From assembly GCF_037042905.1 (NCBI RefSeq), contig NC_087249.1, positions 35,169,401 through 35,233,400 on the forward strand: a stretch of 64,000 bases of DNA, written 5' to 3'. The translations under genes were made by a program, and so were the position numbers. The notes below the pieces were generated by a model. It was not told the origin of the DNA, searched no databases, and was given only the letters and a program-made list of their open reading frames with translations. The first letter of the stretch is position 1, and every line of letters begins with the position of its first letter. The DNA comes from Lytechinus pictus (lineage: Eukaryota; Echinodermata; Echinoidea; Temnopleuroida; Toxopneustidae). Shown one piece after another: positions 21,675-35,042 of this stretch.

Positions 21675-23871
21675 ATGCTTACCCTTCCTTAGTTTAGAAT
21701 GCTATCGACGATTGATATGATTTTTGTCCTAAGGTGGAAAAAATGAACCTATGGTTGTTTTTCATATTACTATTATTGAAAGCTTTCTACTCAGACAGAG
21801 GGAGCAACGTCAATGTGGGGGAAAATTAACATCATAAAGCATTTTAAATTACCACTGGAATCCCACAAGGGGACATCCTGCCAAGCTTTCTCTTCATCTT
21901 CATTGTTCTTATTGACCCAATGCCAAGATAATCTGCACAGATGTATATATAAAACGCAGTAAATACTGGAAGATATTGGTATTTTATTCAACAGACGTAA
22001 GGTAATGTAAATAGACAAGAGCATAATTTTATCAAGTAATGAATATCGAACACATTATAATACCTTGGTAACACAAAAAATAACAATGGAAAAAATGGAG
22101 CGAGGTATCGGTAAGGTTCAGTTCCGGAGCATGTACAGTGTCTGTAAATACAAATCATACATCCGGATGCAAACTAAACTTTTGATGTGCGAAGCAACCA
22201 TACTATCAAGCATCCTATTAGGGTAATGAAACCTGGGAGAAGACTGCAAGAAACCTTTCCATCACAGAAGATTGGTATAAGGATTGTGAATATCTAAAAG
22301 AAAATCATCGGATCAAGGGGGACACATAATGCTATTCATATGACAAGGACGGTCACATGGTATTAAATTACTAATTAACTTAATATGTCCATCTGTAAAC
22401 GGTCCACCCATATTCAGTGCTAACAAACTAAAGGAAAAGTTCACTCCTTCATGGCAAAGAAATACCCATAAAATGGAATCATTAGGAATAAAGTCTATTG
22501 TATTAGTATATATTAGCTCATTGCTAATATGCGAAAAACGCACTTTTTATTTCACACAAAATCAACAAATTTTTCGTTGGTCGATAAAAGAAAATTTGGA
22601 TAACACAGTGGAAACTGTAAACTTTGTACGCCCTCATCGTTTTCATACATGCCAGTCTCTGCAGCACCTCACTCAATCAATTATAAAGGGGCACTCACTT
22701 TCACTATCCTAAGGCAAATCTACAAGGCGCTAATGGGTCTCATTACATTATTCACACAGTCTGCAGACTGTGGTGAGTTTCATATGATATGAATCGTACG
22801 TAGTGAACTGAAACAAACCCTCTAAATGCTAATGGCAGTCATTCTATCATTCGACATACCTAATGAGCAACTAGGGTAGATGAATTCTGTACAATATTAT
22901 TTGACATTTATTGTTCGCACTGCACAGAAATTAGAATGGATTTTTTTTTGACATTTCTTAAATAAAGTGTACGGTACCAACATGATGTCCTCCTTCTAAT
23001 TGTTTCTATCTTCATTAAAATGTGTTGGTTGTGTGTGTATGTGTGTGTGATTTGGTGTGTACGCACACCCGCACACACGTACGTGCGCTCACACACAATA
23101 TCCGTCACTGGTTCTAAGCTAGGTTTCAGCATCTGTATAAGATTTGAAATCCCCCCCTTCCACGGGGTTCTCTTTATTGTATAATTATAAATAACAAATA
23201 TAATGCGTATTATTATATCATCAACATTGATCAATGAGATTGAACAAAAACATTAAAAAATATATTTATAGTGGTCATGGCTTAATATCAATCAGTAAAA
23301 ATTTACATAATAGAGTGAATTTTCCTTTGAAATCAACCCCCCCCCCCCACACACACACACAAAACGCATTTGAATGAAGATAGAAAACACTAGAAGACAG
23401 ACATCACGTTAGTACCGTACACTTCATTGTCTAAAAACTCCTTTCGAATTCATGAGCAGTTTGTATTACATGTATGAAGGTCAAATTTTGCAGTTTTTAA
23501 TTTTTATAGATCGAGTCCCTATTTCTTTCTATGCCATTTGTATCTTATGAAAAGGTGCTATATAAAATTACATGTGTTACACAGACTCTCAAAATGCACT
23601 CCATACAAGCTAAAAAAAATCATTCTTCCTGGAGATCAGAGTAATCAAAACAAGTACATTATTTGTTATCCCCCATATAAGTAATAACCGTTCAAAATAG
23701 AATAATTTAATGATAAAGGCCTAGGCCTATATTCTTCCACGTATCCAGGGTTGAAAAACTATACATGATACATGGGAGAGTGGGGCAAATAAGGCCATGG
23801 GGTAAATAAGGCCACATGTCACTTTTTAGCTCACTGCTAAAAAATGGTAGGGTCAATTGGATTAGGGCCTA
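21675..23871. other. Upstream non-coding region of the duplication unit
   Basis: No supported gene. It contains a GT/AC microsatellite at about 23,022-23,095, a poly-C plus CA repeat at 23,337-23,362 and the palindromic AAAGGCCTAGGCCTAT near 23,716. The insertion target CTA of the foldback element closes it at 23,869-23,871. Confidence 0.5.
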
Positions 23872-26637
23872 TAGTCCAGGATTGAAGAGGCATAACCTTG
23901 TTTTTTCATATATACAATATTTTTTCATGGTTTCTTGTCAATTCGAGGGTGCTGATTACGAATCTGAATGATGCCACTCGTGTAACCTTGAGCATTTCCC
24001 GCAAATTGGCAAAATCCAATATGGCTGCCAAAATATGCAAATCACCCATGAAAATCTTAAAATTGCCAGCAGACTGGCTACAAAATGTATGTAATTGTGT
24101 TGTAGGAGTGAAATAATCTGAAAAAACGATTTTAGAAAAAATATTAATTGTATTGATATTCAAAATGGCCGCCATATACCCTATTATGTACAGAATAGGG
24201 AAAACTATTTTTCACAAAAATGATCCCTAAACTGCAAGTAATTGTGATCTATGGACGAAGTAATGTATGAAATTATCAATGCTAACAAGATATATCATTT
24301 ATTATGTCATGTATGGGAAAATTGTTGTATTTTATATTCAAAATAGCCACAACTGGCCCAAATAGTATTATGTACTATAGCAAAGGGGGCAAAAACAAAT
24401 CACAAGAGTGAGCACTAAAATGCGTATTATTAAGATAAACGCATGGAATACTGACTAAAAAAATAATTGTTCACAAATATATTGTTTAATATGCCATGTA
24501 TGTGATAAATGTTGTATTTTGATATTCAAAATGGCAGCCAAAGGCCCTAAAAGTATTATGTACAATGAGAAAGAGGACCAAAGAATTCACAAGAGTGAGC
24601 ACTGAAATGCATTTATTTGTGATAAATAAATGGGATACTGTCTAAAAACATCATTTTTAACGAAATATATCACTTAGGTTTAAAGTTGGTGTTTAATACT
24701 TTATTTTGACTTTCAAAATGACCGCCCATAGACATATATTGTATTATGTACAATGCGAACTTGAAATCAGTTTTCACAGGAGTGAGCACCATAAATGCAA
24801 CGTAATTCTGATATATGAGTAAAATATTGTCTGAAAGCATAATTAATAACAAGATATATCAGTTCTCCTGCCAGGTAGGTGAAAATACTGGATTTTGAAA
24901 GTCAAAATGGCCGCTACAGACCCTAACATTATTATGTACAATCTGAATGGGGACAAATTATTTTAGCAGATTTTCGCTTTGCTTGACTAAATGGTGGTGT
25001 ATGAGTAAAATATTGTCTGAAAACATGATAACTAACGAAATATATCATATTATGTAAAATTTAGGTGATTAATGTTATATTTCAAAATTCAAAATGGCCG
25101 CCACATGCCCTTTTGTGAAAATTATCTGTCCTCATTCAAATTGTACATAATACAGTAAGGGCCATTTTCAATTTCATAATGCAGCATTTGTCACCTTAAT
25201 TACACCAGATTATGATATATCTCGTTAGAAACCATGGTTTTAGACAATATTTCACTCTTACATCACAATTATATGCAATACTTATAGTCAAGCAAAGCCA
25301 AATTCTGTCAAAATCATATGCACCAAATTACAATGTACATAATACTTTTAGGGCCTATGGCAGCCATTTTGAATTTCAAAGTAGGCCCTACAGCATTTAT
25401 TACCTCCATCACCAACATGTAATCTATTTATTTAGAAATCATATTTAAGACAATATTTTTACTCGTACATCACAGCAACATGCATATTTTATGATTCCCA
25501 CTGAAAATAAGTTTCCCTAAACGCATGTAAACATAATTTAGTTAAGGCTTGCAGCGGCTATTTTGAATGTCAAAATACAGTATTTATCACTTACATGGCA
25601 GAAGAAATGCTATATTTCATAAAAATCATGCTTTCAAATAATATTTTACTCATACAAAAGGATTATATCGATTTCATAGTCAAGCAAATCCAAATTCTTA
25701 CAAAATTACATGTCCTCATTTACATTGTAGATAATACTGTTCGGGCCTATAGGGGCCATTTTTAATTTAACAGTACAGCATTTATATTATGCATGACAAG
25801 AGAAATGATATGTTTAGCTAGAAAACATGTTTTCAGACAATATTTTACTCGTATATCACAATTACATGCATTTCACGTATTTATTCTTGTGAAAATTAGT
25901 TTCTCCATTCGCATTGTACATAATGTATAATGGGCCTATGGCGGCCATTTTGAATTTCAAAATACAGCTTTTATCACATAAATTACATCTTAAATATTAT
26001 ATTCCGTTAAAATTGAATTTTTAGCCAGTATTCCACTCACTTATCTTAATAAATATGCATTTTAGTACGAAGTCTTGTGATTTGCTTTTGTCCCCATGAA
26101 CATTATACATAATACTGTCTGGTCGTTTGGTGCTTTTTTGTATACTAAAATGCTTCATTTATTACATATATGACATAACAAATTATAAGGTTCGTTAGCA
26201 ATCTTGTTTTCATCCATTAGTTCACACACAAAAAATCACATTTACTTGCATTTAGTGCCCACTTTTGTGAAAATTATTTTTTCCCATTCATGTTGTACAT
26301 AAAGTTGAATACAGCGGTCTATGGCGGCCATTTTAAATATCAAGAAAATAAACATTTTTTCAAAAATCGTTTCTTCACAGAGTATTTCACCCCTGCTACA
26401 CAATTACATACATTTCATAGCCAATCTGCTGGCAGTTTTATGATTTTCATGGGTAATTTGCCTATTTCGGCGGCCATATTAGATTTTGCCAATTTGCGGA
26501 AAATGCTCAAGGTTACACGAGTGGCATCATTCAGATTCGTAATCAGCACCCTCGAATTGACAAGAAACCATGAAAAAATATTGTATATATGAAAAAACAA
26601 GGTTTGGTCAGTTCTCTATGGGGCCTATCCTGGACTA
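23872..26637. mobile_element. 2,766-bp foldback element, copy A
   Basis: The termini are TAGTCCAGGAT and its inverse ATCCTGGACTA, with CTA duplicated at 23,869-23,871 and 26,638-26,640. The outer ~250 bp of the two arms are near-identical inverted copies apart from the outermost ~35 bp. Each arm is a tandem array of diverged ~185-bp units, each carrying (T)TCAAAATGGCCGCCA, a TATTATGTACAAT block and TATATCAT text. Units start near 24,160, 24,340, 24,520, 24,710, 24,900 and 25,088; then orientation flips near 25,110 and about seven inverted units follow. There is no transposase-like ORF. The empty site at 34,770-34,772 proves the boundaries. Confidence 0.95.
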
Positions 26638-26910
26638 CTACTGTTTGTGTAGTACTTAAGACAGTTCCTTAACACAGATTTTGAGCATAAAGAACGTTTC
26701 ACAGTCCAGTGCACATGGCCAGGAGGAGCACAAACCCAGCAGCATATCAAAATAAAAATTGTGCCACTTTATACCCCTTTTCCACTATAGGGCCAGGACA
26801 GCGTCAGGACAAGGCGCGGAATGTAATCATTGTAATCTGCAACCCTTCCGCAACCTGTCCGGACCTCCCTAAAATATCCGAAAACAATTAATGTCAAATG
26901 CTCACCTTCA

Positions 26911-27198
26911 GAATTTAGAAATCATGAAGACTGGATACCTCGACGTGATAATGAATGTGTACGTCGTGCCAGGCAAGCTGTGATTGACAAAACCATGTGG
27001 ATATTCAAACAGAACAGAGGAGCGTTTTACTTTTTTTCTCTCGATCAAACGGAACTGGAAGCTCCATCAGTCATGTCAGTCCAAAGTCTTGTCACGCATT
27101 TGTACAGCCGAGCTTTCCAAATTCAAACCGATAGGGTCAACGAAGCGGAATATCATTATATAGGTATAGCCAGAGGATATGCGAGTGCATCGGCATAG
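26911..27198 (+). CDS. Exon-like ORF, unrecognised (copy 1)
   Basis: 96 open codons follow an acceptor-like CTCACCTTCAG and end in TAG at 27,198. Composition is protein-like and non-repetitive (HEDWIPRRDNECVRRARQ..., DKTMWIFKQNRGAFYFFSLDQTE). I do not recognise the family. The frame stays open in copy 2 with one change (G to E). A terminal exon of an unknown gene or an old element ORF is possible. No upstream exon was identified. Confidence 0.35.
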   Translation, partial: EFRNHEDWIPRRDNECVRRARQAVIDKTMWIFKQNRGAFYFFSLDQTELEAPSVMSVQSLVTHLYSRAFQIQTDRVNEAEYHYIGIARGYASASA

Positions 27199-27765
27199 AA
27201 AGTATACTTGAATGCCACAGTCTCACCACCAATCCAGATCGAACCCGTCGATACTGCGTGATATGATATATACCTCAATAATAGTTTCATTCAGGGTCGG
27301 TTATGTGAATATGACTAAGTACGAATCAACGTCTACAATATGCATCCAAAAGATGAGGGCAGAGACTTTGAATGCGAGAATCCAAGAAGCTCCTGGGGGT
27401 CATTACAAATCTCCCCCCCCGGAAAAAAATGGAAGGGACAAAAGACTTAAAAGGGAGAGCTTCACTCTCAAAATTTGATATTTTTGCCAGCAGTAGGATT
27501 CTTGCATAAATTGATAAAAAAAATGATTTTTTTACTAATTAAAAAATCTGAGTTTCTTCCCTGCACCTTCACGAGCTCCTACCACTTATGCGATTGTTTG
27601 GGATATGCCTACTAATCAATGTTGTGTTATGTATATAAGACCAATTGTAAGTTAGAGGAATCACATTCATTCATTTAGTTATTTTTTTTTCTCTAAGAAT
27701 ATTAATTGCATAATAAGAATATTCTAGAATGTCTCAGTCAAGCTTTGCTATGTGCGCATATTAAA

Positions 27766-28006
27766 TTTCAGAAACATTTATTTATGTACATTTACATACA
27801 CGGACGACGCGAGAGAGCACAATCATCATAGAACAAGGAGTAAGCAGAAGAAGCGTAACAACAGAAACAAAAGAAATTCTAATGAATGTCTTTTCAAATT
27901 CAAAATGTCATACTGTTCTGACGTGGCAGACGTCGATAAGCACTTAAATCCCCATTCTATGCAAATCATTTCTGACATCAGCATTGGAGTCCCTGATTAT
28001 CCATGA
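27766..28006 (+). CDS. Exon-like ORF, unrecognised (copy 2)
   Basis: Duplicate of the frame at 16,891-17,131, still open and ending at the same TGA. The acceptor context differs (TATTAAATTTCAG) because the duplication junction lies at its edge. Confidence 0.2.
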
Positions 28007-28409
28007 ATGGGCAATACGTTTCATATTTTGTAACTTGAGGAAAAAGAAATATGACAAGCTTAACTGTCTATTTAAAACTTTTCTGAAAATCATTAAAGTT
28101 TAAAACATTACTCGATTTATGTGTTTCCTTTTGCATGTTTTGTATGGCCAGATGGCTGGGAAGCACTTTTGGATGACTCCTTCAAAATCTTTTTTTTTCT
28201 TTACATATTTTCTGGGGAAAATGTGACAATAACTAGTTTTGTTTCCTCCCTATTGACCCAGACTGGTGTTTCTTCATGATCAAGGTCGCAGTTCCAGCAA
28301 ATGACGAGCCTGGCAAACGAAATTGTTTCAAACCAAAGTAATATAGGCCTTTTAAAGACTTTGAGATGGCAGACATGATCGTACGCAGCCGGGGGCCGCC
28401 GATCGAGAG

Positions 28410-30875
28410 AGCAAAAATTCACAAAATTCACCAAAAGTGTGCACGACATCCTTTAATTTTATTCTAGAAAATGCAAAAGCTCCCCCATCACAAACCCCTC
28501 GCTCTTAAGTATCTTCGAAAATTTAGGTCTTGCAGCCCCACCCACCCCCGGATTTTTTTAGATTTTTGCATACATCCATGAATAACAAAAGCTGAGATAA
28601 ACCAGAGAACATAGCTGCCTCTCGATCTGATTAGTAACAGGTAATGGGAAGGAGTCTTGGAATCTAAAATACAAAAGTGCTATATCATATGACCTGAAAT
28701 AGTATCAGACAAAACGCCTGCCAATCATGCCAATGAAAAGGAATCGATGAAAATACGGGGCTATGAAAATAGTAGAGCAGTACTGTAACGCTTATTTTTC
28801 TTTTATATTCTTTATTTACATTTTTATTCATATCTCGGATAATATGATTCGGATCAAGGAAACACTTTCACAGATGATTTTATTAAACATTATCTCTAAG
28901 TTGCTTTCGAGTGGGATTCACCATTTTCACAAATTATAAATTATAATCCTCTACACATAATTATTCTGTGTGTAATTTTCTGATAACATGTCTATATTGA
29001 GTTGAAATGACCTTGGTATTTTCTTTAGGGCACTGACTTGTTATCATTGTATTAACTCAATTTATATTTAGTTGAAAATGAAATAATTGAAATAAGTTTT
29101 CATAATTTAAATCTATATCTTTATTAATCTATACTTACAATTTCAGGGATGACTTACATAGGCAACAAGTATATGATATATTGACGACCTCGAGATGTTA
29201 TGCATGGTTTCTGGGCTTGACAGCTATGACATAGATTCCATAATAGTTGCTCGAGTAACTAGCGTTCGAGTAAACGCGCGTTAGTGATATCGGGTCCGGT
29301 CTGAGTGGTTCTGGTTCTGTTAGCCGACACAGCCAGCATGCATTGTGTACAACTTTCAATTTGCCATTCGGTTTTAGTCTGAAATGTATTCATTAAAAGG
29401 TTACACGTTATCACGCTGTAATAAGATGGAAAAGGGGCTTATGAAAGGTATGTTTCACAGAGGGACATGTTCGTCAAAAGACGCGAGGCTTAGTACTATG
29501 ATATGTAATTTTTTTCATTTTGACAATGGAAATGACAATTTTTTGGCAGAAAAGTGCCTTCATCGTTTACTTTTGTCCTTAAATAATTTATCAGTTTTCT
29601 ACTTTTTGAGGGCACATGGGGGGGGGGGGGGGTGGGGCAAAATCTCGTTTTGCCCCCCCCCCCAAAAAAAAAAATTATTTGGGGGGGGGGGCAAGTGCCC
29701 CCCCTGCCCCCCCCCCCCTCCCCCCCCCCCCCGCTTCCGGCGCCCTTGGAAAGGGAAATCAAGATTACAAAATGGCAAACCAAAGCTGGAAATTTTTTTA
29801 ATTAAAAAAGCCAAGATCAAGAGCTAAAAACGGGGTAACGAAGAAAAAGGACAAGAAAAAAAAAGAACTTAATAACACGACCGGGCTGCCGAGGATTGAT
29901 AATAAGGAACGGGTAGAAAGATGGACTGCATATAAAACATTAAGCTTGTAAAATTTTATGCAATAATTGTCGCAATCGGGACAAAAATGTCCCTAGCCAA
30001 CGGCTTGAAATATCCTCCAATTATTCGTTATATGCCCTTTCTATAGGTAAAGCTTTACGCTGGCAAGAGTTACCGTCAAAAAGTATCTTAATAAAATGTT
30101 TACTTTGGCTACATCTTCAACATGTCCAAAGCTACCGGGAACTCTGCCCCATACCCAAAGCAGTAGGGGCTCTTCATTTGTAACCTTCAAAAGGCTGTAT
30201 AACGCCTCCCCATGTATGGACCCTTCCTACATTAAGCTTTACGTTCACTGGCGTACAGGGGGGGGGGTATATAAAAGATATATACTGTATATATCTGCGA
30301 TTTGATATTAAAAATAGCGGCAGTCTGTAAGGTTTAAAAATGGCTTTGATATCAAGAGGTTCCGGGGGATGCGCCCCGGAACCCATCCAAATATAGCACT
30401 TGTGGTTTGGCAATGGCCCCCTACAGTTCTACAACCAAGAACAAAAACAAAAAAAGGGAGGAAAGAAAAAGCAAAGGAGAAGTGCAAGATATGAAGTTAA
30501 GGCTTAATTACTGAATATAATGTCAGAAATGTCTCAAAGTTAGATTTTCATGAAAATTATAATCTTTTCTCGCTTTTTTCTCTGGACTTTTATTATGCAG
30601 CTTTTTTGGCACATGCGCCATACTGTGCACCTCTTTTTCACCCTCTCTTCACGCTACCGCCACATCAATATTCGCGCACAATCATAAAAAAAAGAATCAC
30701 CTGTTACGCCCCTGACAACTGCTCGTTTTTGACGTCACAAACCTAAAACTTAAAATTCTAATAACTTTCTTAATCTTTAATGGATTTACCTCAAACCTTC
30801 ACCAATGTTTTTAATTATTATTATTTCATGCTATTTTACAACAAATTTTTCTTCAGGGTGAAGTTCTCCTTTAAT
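28410..30875. repeat. Copy 2 repeats: CACCAAAAGTGTGC and poly-G families
   Basis: Duplicates of the repeats at 17,535-17,715 (here about 28,410-28,590), 18,755-19,470 (here about 29,610-30,390) and the TTAA-ended repeat (here to 30,874). The poly-G/poly-C head at 29,618-29,733 is longer and carries an extra AAAAAAAAATTATTT block compared with copy 1. No gene is supported. Confidence 0.65.
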
Positions 30876-30882
30876 GGCGCCC

Positions 30883-32237
30883 TCATAGCATACAGAAGAG
30901 ATAATCTCTCTCCCATTCCTCAGGTGTGCCTTTTGAAATTGCCTCCTTTTCAAGTTTCATGTCGTGCCTTTTACATGCAACAAAACACTTGATAAATTCT
31001 GGTCCTAGTGCATCTGTGATAGCAGCATCGGCCAGCAAAGCTTCAATTGCTTCTTCCATGTTGTCTGGGATTATCTTTGTCCCAGATGGAATGTATTCAT
31101 CCTTGTATGCATCCCCTGGTCCATCGATCCCTTCTGGAAGGGGAAGTTTATTGATGACTCCATCTAATCCAGCTGCAATAGTTGCAGCCATACTAATGTA
31201 CGGACTGCAGCCACTGGCTCCCATCCGGTTTTCGATGTACGTGCCACTGTCACCATTCGTTTTGACACGAATTGCGCAGGTTCTGTTGTCAGGCCCCCAC
31301 GTTGCGTTCCAGGGTGCAAAGGAGTTGCGTTTGAATCTCCTGAGGCAATTGGTCGTTGGTGCCATCAACACAGCTATCGCTCTAGCGTGGGCAATGAGTC
31401 CAGCCACCCAGTGTTGACCAATCTCTGATAAACCACTTGCACTCCCAGAATCAAACAGCTTTGCTATCTTCCCATCCACGTCCCAGAGGGAATGGCAATA
31501 GTGTGCTGAGCTCCCAATACTGTCATGCCATGGTTTCGACATAAACGTTGCCACCAATCCGTGCTTGAGCGCGATTTCCTTAATACCAATCTTGTAGGTG
31601 TGAGCAGTGTCTGCAGCTTTAATTCCAAATTATGGGCGGTATGTGATTTCTATTTGTCCTTTACCTGCTCAACGCCATAGCATTCGATATTGACACCAGT
31701 CGGAGGTAGGTCTTTGAGTATCTGCTGGAAAAAGGGTTCGTATACTACCATGGGAATTACTGCTGTGGCATTAGTATACCCGTGTAATGGTTTCATGGTG
31801 TCTTCTTTTACTACATAGAACTCGTGTTCGTGAGCCGACCAAAGCGACAGCCCAAATTTGTCCAACCTTTCTAACTGCTTCCGGGCTACCACCCTTGGAT
31901 AGATAGGCACCTTCCCTCCGTTATGGACACCTTCGATCAAGACCCTTGCTGTCTTCGTACACCAAGGCAATATCTGAAAGGTATCCATTTCTGGAAATGC
32001 CAGACAATCAGCGTAGTGAATTTCTTCCCCGTATCCACTGTTCGGTGCGATATGTCCCCTGGGATCAAAAGCCATGAAACCCATAGAAATGTTGATTCCT
32101 TTCAATGCCATCTTCTCAAAATGCCTGGTTGGAATGGCTCTGCAATGTGGGATCCCATACATATCAGATTGTTCAAAACGCACTGAAGTGATATTATTAT
32201 CCTGAAGACGTTTCTTGATTATCTCCAATTGATCCAT
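30883..32237 (-). pseudogene. Lengsin-like glutamine synthetase, frameshifted duplicate
   Basis: Duplicate of the gene at 19,961-21,316, one base shorter. A T is lost from CTGCTTCAAC (copy 1, about 20,745) to give CTGCTCAAC at about 31,668. The frame breaks after GVEQVKDK and stops at 31,650, giving a 195-residue product with E190 but not E197 onward; the remaining 224+ codons stay open. Other changes include M98R, a substitution near 31,632 and L439P. Two readings remain: a recent pseudogene, or a single-base sequencing/assembly error in an intact paralogue. The low number of other changes leaves both open. Confidence 0.85.
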
Positions 32238-32326
32238 GTTGTATTTTTAGACAAAAGACCTGTATCAAGATACAATAACGAGATGAAATGTATTAATTGT
32301 TTCCATTGTTATACATATATGAATAA

Positions 32327-32591
32327 CAAGGATGGATCCAGGATTTTCCAAAAAAAAGGGGGGGGGGCACATTTTGCCGAGGAAAAAATTGACGAGCACA
32401 AAAAACCGGTTTTCAACCCTCAAATAACATTTCGTCCACGAAAAAAAATTGACAAGCAAAAAAAAGGTCTTTACTTTTAAAGGGGGGGGGGGCACACTTC
32501 TGTTTTAACGGCATGTTTATATTACAAATTTTAATTGTGTCTCTCAAAGGGGCACAGTCGGTCCGTGCCCCCTCCCCTGGATCAACCAGTG
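32327..32591. mobile_element. Short hAT-like G-rich element (copy 2)
   Basis: Duplicate of 21,406-21,674, with CAAGGATGGATCCAGG at the left end and GGATCAACCAGTG at the right; poly-G runs differ in length. Confidence 0.45.
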
Positions 32592-34769
32592 ATGCTTACC
32601 CTTCCTTAGTTTAGAATGCTATCGACGATTGATATGATTTTTGTCCTAAGGTGGAAAAAATGAACCTATGGTTGTTTTTCATATTACTATTATTGAAAGC
32701 TTTCTACTCAGACAGAGGGAGCAACGTCAATGTGGGGGAAAATTAACATCATAAAGCATTTTAAATTACCACTGGAATCCCACAAGGGGACATCCTGCCA
32801 AGCTTTCTCTTCATCTTCATTGTTCTTATTGACCCAATGCCAAGATAATCTGCACAGATGTATATATAAAACGCAGTAAATACTGGAAGATATTGGTATT
32901 TTATTCAACAGACGTAAGGTAATGTAAATAGACAAGAGCATAATTTTATCAAGTAATGAATATCGAACACATTATAATACCTTGGTAACACAAAAAATAA
33001 CAATGGAAAAAATGGAGCGAGGTTTCGGTAAGGTTCAGTGTCTGTAAATACAAATCATACATCCGGATGCAAACTAAACTTTTGATGTGCGAAGCAACCA
33101 TACTATCAAGCATCCTATTAGGGTAATGAAACCTGGGAGAAGACTGCAAGAAACCTTTCCATCACAGAAGATTGGTATAAGGATTGTGAATATCTAAAAG
33201 AAAATCATAGGATCAAGGGGGACACATAATGCTATTCATATGACAAGGACGGTCACATGGTATTAAATTACTAATTAACTTAATATGTCCATCTGTAAAC
33301 GGTCCACCCATATTCAGTGCTAACAAACTAAAGGAAAAGTTCACTCCTTCATGGCAAAGAAATACCCATAAAATGGAATCATTAGGAATAAAGTCTATTG
33401 TATTAGTATATATTAGCTCATTGCTAATATGCGAAAAACGCACTTTTTATTTCACACAAAATCAACAAATTTTTCGTTGGTCGATAAAAGAAAATTTGGA
33501 TAACACAGTGGAAACTGTAAACTTTGTACGCCCTCATCGTTTTCATACATGCCAGTCTCTGCAGCACCTCACTCAATCAATTATAAAGGGGCACTCACTT
33601 TCACTATCCTAAGGCAAATCTACAAGGCGCTAATGGGTCTCATTACATTATTCACACAGTCTGCAGACTGTGGTGAGTTTCATATGATATGAATCGTACG
33701 TAGTGAACTCAAACAAACCCTCTAAATGCTAATGGCAGTCATTCTATCATTCGACATACCTAATGAGCAACTAGGGTAGATGAATTCTGTACAATATTAT
33801 TTGACATTTATTGTTCGCACTGCACAGAAATTAGAATGGATTTTTTTTTGACATTTCTTAAATAAAGTGTACGGTACCAACATGATGTCCTCCTTCTAAT
33901 TGTTTCTATCTTCATTAAAATGTGTTGGTTGTGTGTGTATGTGTGTGTGATTTGGTGTGTACGCACACCCGCACACACGTACGTGCGCTCACACACAATA
34001 TCCGTCACTGGTTCTAAGCTAGGTTTCAGCATCTGTATAAGATTTGAAATCCCCCCCTTCCACGGGGTTCTCTTTATTGTATAATTATAAATAACAAATA
34101 TAATGCGTATTATTATATCATCAACATTGATCAATGAGATTGAACAAAAGCATTAAAAAATATATTTATAGTGGTCATGGCTTAATATCAATCAGTAAAA
34201 ATTTACATAATAGAGTGAATTTTCCTTTGAAATCAACCCCCCCCCCACACACACACACAAAACGCATTTGAATGAAGATAGAAAACACTAGAAGACAGAC
34301 ATCATGTTAGTACGTACGTACACTTCATTGTCTAAAAACTCCTTTCGAATTTATGTGCAGTTTGTATTACATGTATGAAGGTCAAATTTTGCAGTTTTTA
34401 ATTTTTATAGATCGAGTCCCTATTTATTTCTATGCCATTTGTATCTTATGAAAAGGTGCTATATAAAATTACATCTGTTACACAGACTCTCAAAATGCAC
34501 TCCATACAAGCTAAAAAAAATCATTCTTCCTGGAGATCAGAGTAATCATAACAAGTACATTATTTGTTATCCCCCATATAAGTAATAACCGTTCAAAATA
34601 GAATAATTTAATGATAAAGGCCTAGGCCTATATTCTTCCACGTATCCAGGGTTGAAAAACTATACATGATACATGGGAGAGTGGGGCAAATAAGGCCATG
34701 GGGTAAATAAGGCCACATGTCACTTTTTAGCTCACTGCTCAAAAATGGTAGGGTCAAATGGATTAGGGC
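32592..34769. other. Upstream non-coding region of copy 2
   Basis: Matches 21,675-23,868 of copy 1. No gene is supported. The same GT and poly-C/CA microsatellites are present. Confidence 0.5.
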
Positions 34770-34772
34770 CTA
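34770..34772. other. Empty insertion site for the foldback element
   Basis: AGGGC-CTA-CTGTTTG with a single CTA, where copy 1 has CTA-[2,766 bp]-CTA. This allows direct definition of the element ends. Confidence 0.95.
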
Positions 34773-35042
34773 CTGTTTGTGTAGTACTTAAGACAGTTCC
34801 TTAACACAGATTTTGAGCATAAAGAACGTTTCACAGTCCAGTGCACATGGCCAGGAGGAGCACAAACCCAGCAGCATATCAAAATAAAAATTGTGCCACT
34901 TTATACCCCTTTTCCACTATAGGGCCAGGACAGCGTCAGGACAAGGCGCGGAATGTAATCATTGTAATCTGCGACCCTTCCGCAACCTGTCCGGACCTCC
35001 CTAAAATATCCGAAAACAATTAATGTCAAATGCTCACCTTCA

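Larger units (their letters stand above)
16891..27765. repeat. Tandem segmental duplication, copy 1
   Basis: Begins TTTCAGAAACATTTATT at 16,891 and ends GCGCATATTAAA at 27,765, immediately followed by copy 2, which starts with the same TTTCAGAAAC. The length is 10,875 bp, or about 8,106 bp without the foldback insertion and its duplicated CTA. It contains the intact glutamine synthetase-like gene. Differences from copy 2 are few by eye: homopolymer lengths, an extra CGCCCCGTCAGGGGCG palindrome near 18,632, an extra 18 bp near 22,121 and scattered substitutions. Confidence 0.95.

Noticed and set aside
24160-26335. Clustered YY1-like sites (AAAATGGCCGCC)
   Set aside because: The word differs from the YY1 core and repeats only because it belongs to the foldback element's tandem unit.
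29384-29827. 147-codon proline/glycine-rich ORF
   Set aside because: Spans poly-G/poly-C runs of a dispersed repeat; copy 1 has different run lengths and breaks it.
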